Below are positions 16,808 through 25,401 of a stretch of 64,000 bases of DNA, in pieces. The notes under the pieces were generated by a model. That model was not told the origin of the DNA. It did not search any database and saw only the letters and a program-made list of their open reading frames with translations. Numbering within the stretch: position 1 is the stretch's first letter; each line of letters opens with the position of its first letter. Made by a program: the position numbers and the translations under genes. Source of the stretch: Acuticoccus sp. MNP-M23 (GTDB lineage Bacteria > Pseudomonadota > Alphaproteobacteria > Rhizobiales > Amorphaceae); NCBI RefSeq assembly GCF_031195445.1, contig NZ_CP133480.1, forward strand, positions 186,001 to 250,000, written 5' to 3'.

Positions 16808-18535
16808 TCAGGCGACCCGGTCGCCCTTCTTCACTTTTACCGCGCGGCTGTCGGCGGCGGGCAGCATCTTGGCCGCATCGCGCGTCACCACAACGTCGAG
16901 CACCGTGGGGCCGCCTTCGTGGGCAAAGGCTTTGCCGAGCGCCGCCGCAAGGTCGTCCGGCGCTTCGACGCGGATGCCCTTTGCACCCAGCGCCGTGGCG
17001 GCCGCCGCGTAGTTGGTGTCGTTGAGGTCGGAGGACTGGTAGTTGCCTTCGCCGTACATCAGGTGCTGAAGCGCCTTCACGTAGCCAGACGCGGCATTGT
17101 TCACCACAATGATGGTGACGGCGAGGTTGGCCCGCACTGCGGTCTCCAGCTCGCCCAGCGTCATGTTGAAGCCTCCGTCTCCGGTCAGCGCCACAACCTT
17201 GCGCGACGGCGCTGCCAGCTTGGCGCCCATCGCGCCGGGCAGGCCGTAGCCGATGGATGCAAAGCCGCGGTCCGGCACAAAGGTCCGGCCCGGCTCACGC
17301 GTGTCGAACAAAAGCCCGCCCCAGTGCGCCGCAAAACCGCCGTCCGCCACAAGAATGCCGTCATCCGGCAGGGCCTGCCGCACTTCGTGCAGAAGCCGGC
17401 CCATGGCGATGGGCACCTCGTCCGACGTGTAGCGCGGGGCGGCCTGTTCGCGCCACGCGTCCATCTTGGCGGCAATCTCGCTGTGGTACGCCGCGCGGCC
17501 CGATGCACTCGTGCCGGCGCTGGAGGCCAGCGCGTCTTCAAGGTCTTCGAGGCCCGCCCTGGCATCGCCCCACAGGCGGACGTCGGGGTTCAGCGTCCGG
17601 CCCATTTCCTCGGCGACACTGTCGAGGTGGATGACAGGCGCGCCGGGGGGCGGCACGGTGTAGCGCTTGGTGGCAATTTCGCCGAGCTTGCAGCCCACCA
17701 CCAAAATCGCATCGGAGGCTTCGATCAGCGCATTGGCAATCCGGTCGTACCTTCCGAAAAGGCCGACGGAAAGCGGATGCGTGCAGGCGATTGCCCCCTT
17801 GCCGGTGAGGGTGTGGGCAACGGGAATGCCGTTGGCCTCGGCAAAGCGCGTCAGTGTCCGGGCCGCGCCCGAAATGTGGACGCCCCCGCCGGCCAGAATG
17901 ATGGGCCGCTTCGCCGCCGCCAGCCGGCGTGCCGCCTCGGCCACCGCATCGCGCGCGGGCCGGCACCGCAGCGCGGGCGCTGCCTGGAACGCTGCATCGA
18001 CGAAGAACGCGTCATCCTCGAACCCGTGGGTGCCGTGGGACACGTCTTCGGCCACGTTCACCACCACCGGGCCGGGGCGGCCGGATGTGGCGATCTCGAA
18101 GGCGCGGCGCATCATCTCCGGAATGCGGGCAACGGTGTTCACCGTCAGGAAGGCCTTGCAGGCGGGCCGCAGGATTGCGGCCTGGTCGGTCTCCTGCGTC
18201 ATGTTCTTGCCAGCATGATCGCGGTTGGCATCGCCGATGATGACCACCAGCGGCGAACCGGCGTTCAGCGCTTCCACCAGCCCCGTGACAAGGTTGGTCG
18301 CCCCCGGCCCCAGTGTCGCGTCTGCAAGGCCGACCCGGCCCGACACCTTGGCGTAGGCATCTGCGATGAAGACCGCACAGCGCTCGTCGTTGATCAGATG
18401 ATGGTCGAGCCCCAGGCGCCGCGCCGCATCGTAGAACGGCAGAAGCTGAAAGCCCCCCATGCCGAACATGGGGCCGGCGTTTGCGGCGAGGAGCATCCGC
18501 GCAAGGGCTTCGCCGCCGGTCATCTCATTCGTCAT
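16808..18535 (-). CDS. Thiamine-diphosphate enzyme, acetolactate-synthase-like
   Basis: The product has 575 residues with the three-domain architecture of the ThDP-dependent decarboxylase/ligase family. The PYR domain has the catalytic glutamate in NDERCAVFIADAYAKVSG, a central domain follows, and the PP domain has GDGGFNMTLGELETA and NNAASG, which bind Mg-ThDP. The ALS-type FAD-binding segment is not obvious by eye, so acetolactate synthesis itself is not assured; a carboligase, a 2-oxoacid decarboxylase or a sulfoacetaldehyde-type activity are possible. ATG 18535 overlaps the upstream SDR gene by 11 bases. It is the last gene of a leftward operon with two SDRs and a TRAP importer, so it probably acts on a product of an imported acid or polyol. 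Confidence 0.85.
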   Translation of the reverse strand: MTNEMTGGEALARMLLAANAGPMFGMGGFQLLPFYDAARRLGLDHHLINDERCAVFIADAYAKVSGRVGLADATLGPGATNLVTGLVEALNAGSPLVVIIGDANRDHAGKNMTQETDQAAILRPACKAFLTVNTVARIPEMMRRAFEIATSGRPGPVVVNVAEDVSHGTHGFEDDAFFVDAAFQAAPALRCRPARDAVAEAARRLAAAKRPIILAGGGVHISGAARTLTRFAEANGIPVAHTLTGKGAIACTHPLSVGLFGRYDRIANALIEASDAILVVGCKLGEIATKRYTVPPPGAPVIHLDSVAEEMGRTLNPDVRLWGDARAGLEDLEDALASSAGTSASGRAAYHSEIAAKMDAWREQAAPRYTSDEVPIAMGRLLHEVRQALPDDGILVADGGFAAHWGGLLFDTREPGRTFVPDRGFASIGYGLPGAMGAKLAAPSRKVVALTGDGGFNMTLGELETAVRANLAVTIIVVNNAASGYVKALQHLMYGEGNYQSSDLNDTNYAAAATALGAKGIRVEAPDDLAAALGKAFAHEGGPTVLDVVVTRDAAKMLPAADSRAVKVKKGDRVA

Positions 18536-19361
18536 GGCGGGTCTCCGCAGGGGTTCCGCGGCGGATGGCAGCCGCGCTCTGTGCAATGGTGACGCCCATC
18601 CCGGCCGACATGTAGCCGCCGTCCACAAACAGCGTCTGGCCGGTGATGTAGCCGGCCTGATCCTCGGCGAGGAAAGCCGTTGCATGGGCGACTTCTTCAG
18701 CCTCGCCAAAGCGCGCCAGCGGAATGGTGCGCTGATAGTCGGCGCGCTGCTCGGCGGTGTGGTTGGCACGGCTGAACGCCGTGTCCACCGGCCCCGGCGC
18801 CACCGCGTTGGCGGTGATCCCGTACGGCCCCAGCTCCAGCGAGATCTGGCCCATGAGGTGGATCAGCGCCGCCTTGGAGGTGCCATAGGCGGTCCGCCCG
18901 AACCCGGCGCGCGCGCCCGAGACCGAGGCGATGGAGATGAACCGCCCCGCACTGCCATCAGCGACCAGATCGATCCCGGCCAGGCGGAAGATCTCGAACG
19001 CCGCGGTCACGTTGATGGCAAGCGCTTCCTCGAAGTTGGCGCGGTCGCAATCCAGAAACGGGTCGACGCGGGCTGCCCCGGCCGCATGAACAACCACGCC
19101 CACCGGACCGAGCTGGCGCACCACCTCGCGGTAGGCGGTGTTGAGGGACGCGCTGTCTGCAAGGTCGCACGACAGGCCGATAGCATCGGGCAGTGCGGCA
19201 GCCCGCTCGGCGACGTTGTCGCCAATGTCCACCAACGCCACCGTCCGGTCGGTGCCGAGCCGCTGCGCAATGGCAAACCCCAGAGCCCCCGCACCACCCG
19301 TGACGAGAACGGTACGGGGAACGCGCTTGGCGTGGGTCGCGGGCAACTGGCTTGAAATCAT
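18525..19361 (-). CDS. SDR-family NAD(P)-dependent oxidoreductase (first copy)
   Basis: The product has 278 residues, a classical short-chain dehydrogenase: cofactor loop TGGAGALG near residue 21, AGAARVD, catalytic Tyr/Lys in YGTSK with the serine in IASVSG upstream, and the C-terminal GQTLFVDGGY. The D-rich end of beta-2 (VDIGDN) suggests NAD(H) preference. About 12 residues before the Rossmann fold are not conserved, so a later start is possible. It overlaps the second SDR gene by ATGA and the ThDP-enzyme gene by 11 bases. The likely role is oxidation of a hydroxyl group in the pathway served by the neighbouring importer; the substrate is unknown. Confidence 0.87.
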   Translation of the reverse strand: MISSQLPATHAKRVPRTVLVTGGAGALGFAIAQRLGTDRTVALVDIGDNVAERAAALPDAIGLSCDLADSASLNTAYREVVRQLGPVGVVVHAAGAARVDPFLDCDRANFEEALAINVTAAFEIFRLAGIDLVADGSAGRFISIASVSGARAGFGRTAYGTSKAALIHLMGQISLELGPYGITANAVAPGPVDTAFSRANHTAEQRADYQRTIPLARFGEAEEVAHATAFLAEDQAGYITGQTLFVDGGYMSAGMGVTIAQSAAAIRRGTPAETRHDE

Positions 19362-20155
19362 GCTGGGGGAACCGTGAGTGTGAGGCCGCCATCGACGGGA
19401 AGGGCGACACCGGTGATGTAGCCGGCCGCGTCGGAGGCAAGGAAAACCGAAGCTTCCGCAACATCCCAGGCCGATCCTTGGCGGCGCATGGGCGGGGCTT
19501 TGGCGCGGCGGGCACCGATGTCGTCGGCATCCGTCATCTTGCCTGCAATCATGTGCGTCACGTGCGGCGTGTCAATCAGGCCCGGCATCACCACGTTGGA
19601 GCGGATGCCCTCGGCGGCATGTGCCACCGCAATGGTTTGCGACATCCGGTTGAGTGCAGCCTTGGACGCCTCGTAGGCCGCATAGGCATAGCCGCCGGCC
19701 GCAACGGAGGCGATCGACGAGATGAACACGAACGCCCCGCCCGTCTTGCGCATGTAGGGGATCGCGGCACGGGACACGCTGAACGCCCCGCCAAGGTTGA
19801 CTGCGAAAACCCGTGCCCAGTCCTCGTCCGTGGTGTCCTCGATGCCGCCGGGGCTGCTGATCCCCACATTGTAGTGGACAATGTCGAGCCCGTCATAGAT
19901 GGCGCCGCAGCGGGCAAGCGCGCGGGGGCCGCTCTCGCCGTCGGTCACGTCTGCGGTTTCGGCGCGCGCGATGCCGCCTTCGCCGCGGATGATGGCGGCG
20001 GTCTCCTCCGCCGCGTCGCCGTTAACGTCGACGCACAGCACCTTTGCCCCCTCGCGGGCGTAGAGAACGGCGGCGGCCTTGCCGTTGCCCCAGCCCGGGC
20101 CGATGGAGCCCGCGCCAAAGACGATGGCAACCTTGCCTTCGACCCGTCCGCTCAT
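19358..20155 (-). CDS. SDR-family oxidoreductase with GSIGPGWGNG cofactor loop (second copy)
   Basis: The product has 265 residues. The glycine-rich loop is extended (GAGSIGPGWGNGKA), a variant found in one branch of classical SDRs. The catalytic residues are in SSIASVAAGG and YEASK; the C terminus has GVALPVDGG. VDVNGD after beta-2 suggests NAD(H). ATG 20155 overlaps the stop of the TRAP large permease gene by ATGA, so its translation is tied to transporter synthesis. It is not a recent duplicate of the neighbouring SDR: the cofactor loops and catalytic-loop regions differ clearly. The pair could carry out two successive dehydrogenations of the imported compound; the substrate cannot be read from sequence. 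Confidence 0.87.
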   Translation of the reverse strand: MSGRVEGKVAIVFGAGSIGPGWGNGKAAAVLYAREGAKVLCVDVNGDAAEETAAIIRGEGGIARAETADVTDGESGPRALARCGAIYDGLDIVHYNVGISSPGGIEDTTDEDWARVFAVNLGGAFSVSRAAIPYMRKTGGAFVFISSIASVAAGGYAYAAYEASKAALNRMSQTIAVAHAAEGIRSNVVMPGLIDTPHVTHMIAGKMTDADDIGARRAKAPPMRRQGSAWDVAEASVFLASDAAGYITGVALPVDGGLTLTVPPA

Positions 20156-21525
20156 TGCGACAGCGCCGTGGGAAGCCACAGGATCAGATCAGGAAATGCA
20201 ATGGCGAGGGCCAGCACCGAGAGCTGAAGGAGCACGAACGGGATGATCCCCTTGTAGACATCTTCCATGGACACCAGCGTTCCCGCCGCCCCCTTCAGGT
20301 AAAACAGCGCGAAGCCGAATGGCGGCGTCAGAAACGAGGTTTGCAGGTTGATCGCAACCAGCACGGCGAACCAGTAGACGAGGTTCTGGCTTGCAACATG
20401 GTCGCCAAGATCCATCAGGGCGACGATGGGCGCGAAGATCGGCAGGACGATGAGCGTGATCTCGATCCAGTCGAAGAAGAAGCCCATGACGAAGATCATC
20501 CCCATCATCGCAAACAGCAGACCCCAGTCGCCAAGGTTGAGGGACTGGGCCGTTTCCACCAGAAACGCGTCGCCGCCGATCATGCGGAAAATGTAGGAAA
20601 ACGCCGTCGCGCCGACGAAGATGAAGAACAGCATGGCGACGGTGCGGATGGTCCCGTCCGCGCTGTCCGCCAGTGCGCTCAGCGAAAGGCGCCCGCGCAG
20701 GAGACCCAGAAGGAGCGCGCCGGCAGCGCCGATGCCGGCGGCCTCGGTCGGCGTTGCAAAGCCGCCCAGAATGGACCCGAGAACGATGACGATCAGCGCA
20801 AAGGGGACGATCAGCGCCACCAGCGTGTCGAGCCACAGGCCCTTGCGGTCTTCCTGCGTTGCCGCGGTGCGGGGCGCCCGCGGCGCAATCGAGGGCCGGA
20901 GCCAGCTGTAAAGAACGATATACGCCACATAAAGGAGCGAGAGCACCAGCCCTGGCATCAAGGCCGCCACGAACAGCCGCCCGATGGAGACCGACAGGAG
21001 ATCCCCCATGAAAACCAGCATGATGGATGGCGGGATGAGAATGCCGAGCGTGCCGGACGCGGCCACGGTGCCCGCCGCCAGCGAAGGCCGGTAGCCGCTG
21101 CCGACCATGGTGGGGAGCGCCAGCACGGTCAGCATCACCACCGAGGCACCGATGATGCCGGTGGCCGCGGCCAGGATGGTCCCCATCAGCACCACCGCGA
21201 GGCCGAGCCCCCCCGGCACCACGCGCATGAGCCGCTGGAGGGTGACGAGCAGATCCTCCGCAATGCGGGTCCGCTCCATGATGAGGCCCATGAAGATGAA
21301 CATCGGCGCTGCCACCAGCACCGGATTTTCGATGGTGCCGCCGAAAATGCGGTTGGGGATGAGGGTTGCCTGCACCAGCCGCATTTCGCCAAGGAGGATG
21401 GCAATGGTGCCGAACACCAGCGAAACCCCCATCAGCATCACCGCGACGGGCGCGCCGGAAAACAGGCACACGACGAGCGCCAGGAACATGAGGCCCGGCA
21501 GGATATCAATCAGGAGTTCAAGCAT
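20152..21525 (-). CDS. dctM: TRAP transporter large permease DctM (system 1)
   Basis: The product has 457 residues and about 12-14 TM segments of the DctM/ion-transporter superfamily. Family-typical stretches are PMFIFMGLIMERT, SGTLGILIPPS, GGFATPTEAAGIGAAGA and TSFLTPPFGFALFYLKG. With DctQ and DctP it forms a sodium-driven, binding-protein-dependent importer for organic acids. ATG 21525 overlaps the end of dctQ by 8 bases; upstream in-frame sequence has no family similarity. LTPPFGFALFYLKG and the helix before it resemble the subfamily annotated for mannitol/chloroaromatic-type substrates, but the substrate is not predictable here. Confidence 0.93.
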   Translation of the reverse strand: MLELLIDILPGLMFLALVVCLFSGAPVAVMLMGVSLVFGTIAILLGEMRLVQATLIPNRIFGGTIENPVLVAAPMFIFMGLIMERTRIAEDLLVTLQRLMRVVPGGLGLAVVLMGTILAAATGIIGASVVMLTVLALPTMVGSGYRPSLAAGTVAASGTLGILIPPSIMLVFMGDLLSVSIGRLFVAALMPGLVLSLLYVAYIVLYSWLRPSIAPRAPRTAATQEDRKGLWLDTLVALIVPFALIVIVLGSILGGFATPTEAAGIGAAGALLLGLLRGRLSLSALADSADGTIRTVAMLFFIFVGATAFSYIFRMIGGDAFLVETAQSLNLGDWGLLFAMMGMIFVMGFFFDWIEITLIVLPIFAPIVALMDLGDHVASQNLVYWFAVLVAINLQTSFLTPPFGFALFYLKGAAGTLVSMEDVYKGIIPFVLLQLSVLALAIAFPDLILWLPTALSQ

Positions 21526-22084
21526 AGGGCTGCATGTCGGCGTCAGGCGCCGGGTCGGCGAACGGGTCGGCCAGAAGGTCGGGCCGGCGCAGCGCGACGA
21601 TGGCGCGCAGCGCCACCGAGATGCCGCCAAAGAGCGTGAGCACCGCCGAGAGCGGCACAGCGGACTTGATGATCCAGCGGTGGGGCACGCCAATGCCGCC
21701 GAGAGAACCTTCGCTGCGCACAAAAGCGCGTTCGGCGAATTCGTAGCCGTAGATGGCAATGAAGATCATGCAGGGGACGAGAAACAGGACGATGGCCGCG
21801 ACCTCGATGCGCAGCCGCATGCGGTTGCTGAGCCTGAGCGCCAGAACGTCGATCCGCACATGGGCATTCTTGATGTAGGCATAGCCGAAGGCGAGCACGG
21901 CGATAGCCCCGTGGAGATGCCACTCCAGCTCCTGCAGAAAAAACGACCCGGTGGCGAAGAAGCGCCGGCCGATCACGTCGTAGACGATGACCCCCGTCAG
22001 GACAAACAGGAGGATACCGCAGAACACGGCAAAGATGCGGCACGGCCAGGCAAGCAACGCAGCGAGGCGAAGTGCGTTGGTCAT
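21518..22084 (-). CDS. dctQ: TRAP transporter small permease DctQ (system 1)
   Basis: The product has 188 residues with four TM helices, the last near residues 140-165. It has the family features VYDVIGRRFFATGSFFLQELEWHLHGAIAVLAFGYAYI and ADPFADP near the C terminus. The NAHVRIDVL segment is the conserved DctQ loop. The start is taken at ATG 22084; an in-frame start at 22123 would add 13 unconserved residues. It lies between dctP (135 bases away, separated by a strong stem-loop) and dctM (8-base overlap). Confidence 0.9.
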   Translation of the reverse strand: MTNALRLAALLAWPCRIFAVFCGILLFVLTGVIVYDVIGRRFFATGSFFLQELEWHLHGAIAVLAFGYAYIKNAHVRIDVLALRLSNRMRLRIEVAAIVLFLVPCMIFIAIYGYEFAERAFVRSEGSLGGIGVPHRWIIKSAVPLSAVLTLFGGISVALRAIVALRRPDLLADPFADPAPDADMQPYA

Positions 22085-22183
22085 TGCCGCTGACCGCCGC
22101 TGTCGGGCAATGCACTCGGGCACGGGTCGATGATTTTCATGGGTGTACTGGCAATTGCGGCTGATGGATGCCGAACAAGGATC

Positions 22184-22210
22184 GCGGGGCTGGCGCCGAG
22201 CCAGCCCCGC
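22184..22210 (-). promoter_or_regulatory. Intercistronic stem-loop between dctP1 and dctQ1
   Basis: A perfect 10-bp GC stem (GCGGGGCTGG / CCAGCCCCGC) with a 7-base loop starts 10 bases past the dctP stop. There is no U-tract. Such hairpins behind binding-protein genes usually protect the upstream mRNA or partly terminate transcription, so that binding protein exceeds permease. Confidence 0.6.
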
Positions 22211-22219
22211 AAAGGAAAT

Positions 22220-23245
22220 TTACTGCAGGTAACCGAGGTTACCCCATTCCTTGTAGTTCTCGCGGAAATCCTGGAAATTCTTCCAAACGCGGGCGAACTC
22301 TTCGTCCTCGGCGCTCATTTCGACGGCCACCTCGTCCCAGGCGCCGCGGAAGGCGTCCAGCATCTCGGGGCTCCAGGTCTGGAAGTTCACGCCGGCGTCC
22401 TTGAGCTTGGCCATGGGCTCCAGCTGCATCGACTCGCCGCGCGCCATCGTCCGCGTGACGTTGGCTGCACACACTTCCTCGATCACCGCGCGCTTCTGGT
22501 CGCTGAGGCCATCCCACACCGCCTTGTTGACGATGAAGGTGATCAGTGAGGTCTGCTGATGCCAGCCGGGGAAGTAGTAATTGTTGGCGTAGGTGTTCAT
22601 TTCAAGGTTCAGGTCGATGGCGGGGAACGAGATTTCCGCCGAATCGATGGTGCCGAGCCGCAGCGCCGTCATCGTGTCTGCGGGCGGCAGCGACTGTGCC
22701 TGCACGCCGAGTTTCTGAAGGACGCGGGCGCCGAGGCCGAAGATGCGCATCTTCAGGCCCTGCAGGTCCTCAACGCTCTCGATCGGCTCGCGGAACCAGC
22801 CCGAAGCTTCCGGCACCAGCACGGCGCACAGCTCCGAATGGATGTCGAAGCGCTCGCCGATCTTGTTCCACTCTTCCTCGCCGCCGCCGAAATACCACCA
22901 CGCGGTGTACTCGCGCACGTCCGGTCCGAAAGGAACTGCCGTGAAGAGGCCGGCGGCCGGAATGATGCCTTGCGCAAAGCCCGGCGAGTACCAGCCCGCA
23001 TCCACCGCGCCGGTGGACACAGCGTCCCAGATCTCGTTGGACGCGACGATGGCGCCCGGATCGTTGAACTCGATCTCGAGGTCGCCGCCGGTGAGCCGCG
23101 AGACGCGCTCGCCCAGCTCGCGCCCGGTGTCGCCCAGCAGCGGCAACGTTCCGGCATAGATCGACTGCATGATGAGTGTTTCGGCCTGCGCGGCGCCCGA
23201 AAGCATGGTGATCGCGGCCGCAGCCGCCAACGTTTTCTTCAGCAA
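22220..23245 (-). CDS. dctP: TRAP transporter periplasmic binding protein DctP (system 1)
   Basis: The product has about 341 residues. The start is TTG at 23245: GGAGGA lies six bases upstream and the codon gives a clean signal peptide (MLKKT, Ala-rich core, cleavage after AQA). A start further upstream would put about 26 polar residues before the signal. The mature protein has the DctP fold pattern with the conserved arginine in GLKMRIFGLGARV and ALRLGTIDSAEISFPAIDLNLEM, close to the mannitol/2-oxo-acid-binding TRAP subfamily. It captures the substrate in the periplasm for DctQM. The gene precedes dctQM in a leftward operon; the E1 beta gene lies 102 bases upstream. Confidence 0.9.
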   Translation of the reverse strand: MLKKTLAAAAAITMLSGAAQAETLIMQSIYAGTLPLLGDTGRELGERVSRLTGGDLEIEFNDPGAIVASNEIWDAVSTGAVDAGWYSPGFAQGIIPAAGLFTAVPFGPDVREYTAWWYFGGGEEEWNKIGERFDIHSELCAVLVPEASGWFREPIESVEDLQGLKMRIFGLGARVLQKLGVQAQSLPPADTMTALRLGTIDSAEISFPAIDLNLEMNTYANNYYFPGWHQQTSLITFIVNKAVWDGLSDQKRAVIEEVCAANVTRTMARGESMQLEPMAKLKDAGVNFQTWSPEMLDAFRGAWDEVAVEMSAEDEEFARVWKNFQDFRENYKEWGNLGYLQ

Positions 23246-23347
23246 CGGAAGTCCTCCCTCAAGCGCCCGCTTTTTGTTTCCGGGCTTACGGTTTTGTCTA
23301 AAGCATAGTGCAGGAGCGTGCAAAACGCCGCGCGGGATTTCTTGCCG

Positions 23348-24322
23348 TCAGGCCGCTTGTGCCACCATTTTGCGCGCACGCTCGGCAATGTGCGCAGCGG
23401 TCACGCGCACTGCGTTTTCCATTGTGGGCGCGTAGGATATCGGTGCGCGCGGAGCACCGACGCGGGCAATCGGCGCACGCAGCGGCAGGTTCTCTGCAAC
23501 GCTCGCCGCAATTTCGGCGCCGAAGCCGCCCACCTGCACCGCCTCGTGGGCCACCAGCAGGCGGCCGGTCTTTTTCACCGAGGCAAACACCGCGTCCCTG
23601 TCCCACGGCCAGAGCGAACGCAGGTCGATCACCTCGGCATCAACCCCCTCGTCCGCCAGAAGGGTGGCGGCGGCCAGTGCTTCGTGGACGCAAGCCGACC
23701 ATGACACCAGCGTCAGGTCCGCCCCCTCCCGGCGGATCGCCGCCTTGCCGATGGGGAGAGGCGCAGCGTCGATGTCGACCTCGCCTTCCAGCGGCCACAG
23801 ACCCTTGTGTTCCAGGTAGACCACCGGATCATCGCACCGGATGGCCGAGAGAAGCAGGCCGAAATTGTCCTGCGGGGTGGAGGGACACACCACCACCAGC
23901 CCCGGAATGTGCGTATACCAGGCCTCCAGCGACTGGGAGTGCTGGGCGGCCGACGAGCGCCACATGCCCATCGGCTCGCGCACCGTGATCGGCACCTTGG
24001 ACTGCCCGCCGAACATGAAGCGCGCCTTGGCCGCCTGGTTGACCAGCTCGTCGATGGCGCAGAGCGCGAAATCGGAAAAGCGCATTTCCACGACGGGGCG
24101 CGTGCCGGTCATGGCCGCACCCACGGCAACGCCCATGATCGCCGCTTCCGAGATGGGCGCATCGCAGATGCGGGCAGCGCCGAACTCGTCCACCAGCCCC
24201 TTGTACTGGCCGAACACGCCGCCGCGGCCAAGATCCTCGCCAAGGCACCAGACCGACGGGTCGGCCTGCATGGCAACGCGGACTGCCTGGCGCCCCGCTT
24301 CGATGTAGGTGGTGATTGTCAT
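23348..24322 (-). CDS. 2-oxoacid/acetoin dehydrogenase E1 component, beta subunit
   Basis: The product has 324 residues, the usual length for a pyruvate/branched-chain/acetoin dehydrogenase E1 beta. Family signatures are ALGED-like WCLGEDLGRGGVFGQYKGL, DAPISEAAIMGVAVGAAM, RPVVEMRFSDF and LVVVCPSTPQDNFGLL; the C-terminal transketolase domain has LRSLWPWD and HEAVQVGGFGAEIA. It pairs with the alpha subunit encoded immediately upstream (TGATG overlap). ThDP-bound E1 decarboxylates a 2-oxo acid or cleaves acetoin. No E2 acyltransferase or E3 gene is nearby. The substrate class is inferred; acetoin-type fits the ThDP enzyme and SDRs downstream, but this is not proven. Confidence 0.9.
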   Translation of the reverse strand: MTITTYIEAGRQAVRVAMQADPSVWCLGEDLGRGGVFGQYKGLVDEFGAARICDAPISEAAIMGVAVGAAMTGTRPVVEMRFSDFALCAIDELVNQAAKARFMFGGQSKVPITVREPMGMWRSSAAQHSQSLEAWYTHIPGLVVVCPSTPQDNFGLLLSAIRCDDPVVYLEHKGLWPLEGEVDIDAAPLPIGKAAIRREGADLTLVSWSACVHEALAAATLLADEGVDAEVIDLRSLWPWDRDAVFASVKKTGRLLVAHEAVQVGGFGAEIAASVAENLPLRAPIARVGAPRAPISYAPTMENAVRVTAAHIAERARKMVAQAA

Positions 24323-25314
24323 CAGTAGGCCATTTCGCGGGGGGAGCCGGTGTCCTGCACATCGTCGAAGGCGCCATCGGCATCCGGATAGGGCTGGGCT
24401 GCCGCAAAGGCGGCGTGCCCGCCCATTTCGGCACGGGCGGCTGCAAGGTCGGCGTCCAGCGCGGCGGGATCGACCCCAGCAAGGCGGAGCGCCTCCCTGG
24501 TGGCGGCGACGGGATCTTCCTCGGCAATCCGCCGGGCGACCTCCTCGGCAGGACGGTAGGCGCCGGGGTCGGCGGAGGTGTGGCCCGTGTGGCGGAAGGT
24601 GATGGCGTGAATGAGCATCGGCCCCTCCCCTGCACGGACACGGGCGATGGCAGCGCGCGAAACTTCTTCCACGGCGCCGACATCGTTGCCGTTCACCGTT
24701 TCGGCGGGAAGGCCGATGGACCTTGCGCGGGCGGCGGCACCGTCCCCGCCGGTCATGGTGGACGTGCGCGTTGTCGCGGCCCAGCCATTGTCCTCGCACA
24801 CGAACAGGACGGGGAGCTGGAAGACCTGCGCCCAGTTCAGCCCTTCCAGAAACGGCCCGCGGTTGATGGCGCCATCGCCGAACAGGCAGGCGACGATCCG
24901 GTCGTCACCGGCAAGCTTGATGGCGTGCGCTGCGCCGGCGGCAATGGTGATGTTGGCCGACACGACGCCGTTGGCGCCCAGCATTCCCACCGAAAAATCT
25001 GCGATATGCATGGAGCCGCCCTTGCCGCCGCAGGAGCCGCCGGCGCGTCCGAACAGCTCGCACATCATCGCGCGCGGGTCGGCGCCCTTGGCCAGCGTGT
25101 GGCCGTGGCCGCGGTGGGTGGACAAGAGCCGGTCGTCCCGCCGGAGGTTGGACACCACGCCCGCCGCCACCGCTTCCTGTCCGATGGAGGGGTGGATCGC
25201 GCCGAGAACACGCTTTTCCACCGCCCCTTCGATGGCGCACTCTTCGAAGGCGCGAATGCGCAGCATCAGGCGGTAGTGTTCGCGAAGACGGTCGGCATCT
25301 ATGTTCGGGCGCAT
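24322..25314 (-). CDS. 2-oxoacid/acetoin dehydrogenase E1 component, alpha subunit
   Basis: The product has 330 residues, without mitochondrial-type extensions. Motifs are HPSIGQEAVAAGV, THRGHGHTLAKG, the GKGGSMH signature shared by pyruvate and acetoin E1 alpha, and the ThDP-binding FGDGAINRGPFLEGLNWAQV followed by CEDNGW. The RHTGHTSADPGAYRP segment is the conserved phosphorylation-loop-like region. ATG 25314 is chosen by family length. The gene is divergent from the duplicated-domain gene at 25402 with only 87 bases between starts, so they share a promoter region and possibly regulation. Confidence 0.91.
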   Translation of the reverse strand: MRPNIDADRLREHYRLMLRIRAFEECAIEGAVEKRVLGAIHPSIGQEAVAAGVVSNLRRDDRLLSTHRGHGHTLAKGADPRAMMCELFGRAGGSCGGKGGSMHIADFSVGMLGANGVVSANITIAAGAAHAIKLAGDDRIVACLFGDGAINRGPFLEGLNWAQVFQLPVLFVCEDNGWAATTRTSTMTGGDGAAARARSIGLPAETVNGNDVGAVEEVSRAAIARVRAGEGPMLIHAITFRHTGHTSADPGAYRPAEEVARRIAEEDPVAATREALRLAGVDPAALDADLAAARAEMGGHAAFAAAQPYPDADGAFDDVQDTGSPREMAY

Positions 25315-25401
25315 GGTCGGCAGCGGACCTTGTTGCGGTTTGCGGGCCGGACAGGCTACCGGGCGGCAACCCCCCGTCAAGCCAGCGCCCAAGGAGATCA
25401 G

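Noticed and set aside
20044-21639. Long charged plus-strand frame
   Set aside because: Antisense to dctM1; composition is that of a complementary strand and no family motif is present.
24316-25401. Upstream extension of the duplicated-domain gene at 25402
   Set aside because: The extension is antisense to E1 alpha; the strong ribosome site and the domain both begin at 25402.
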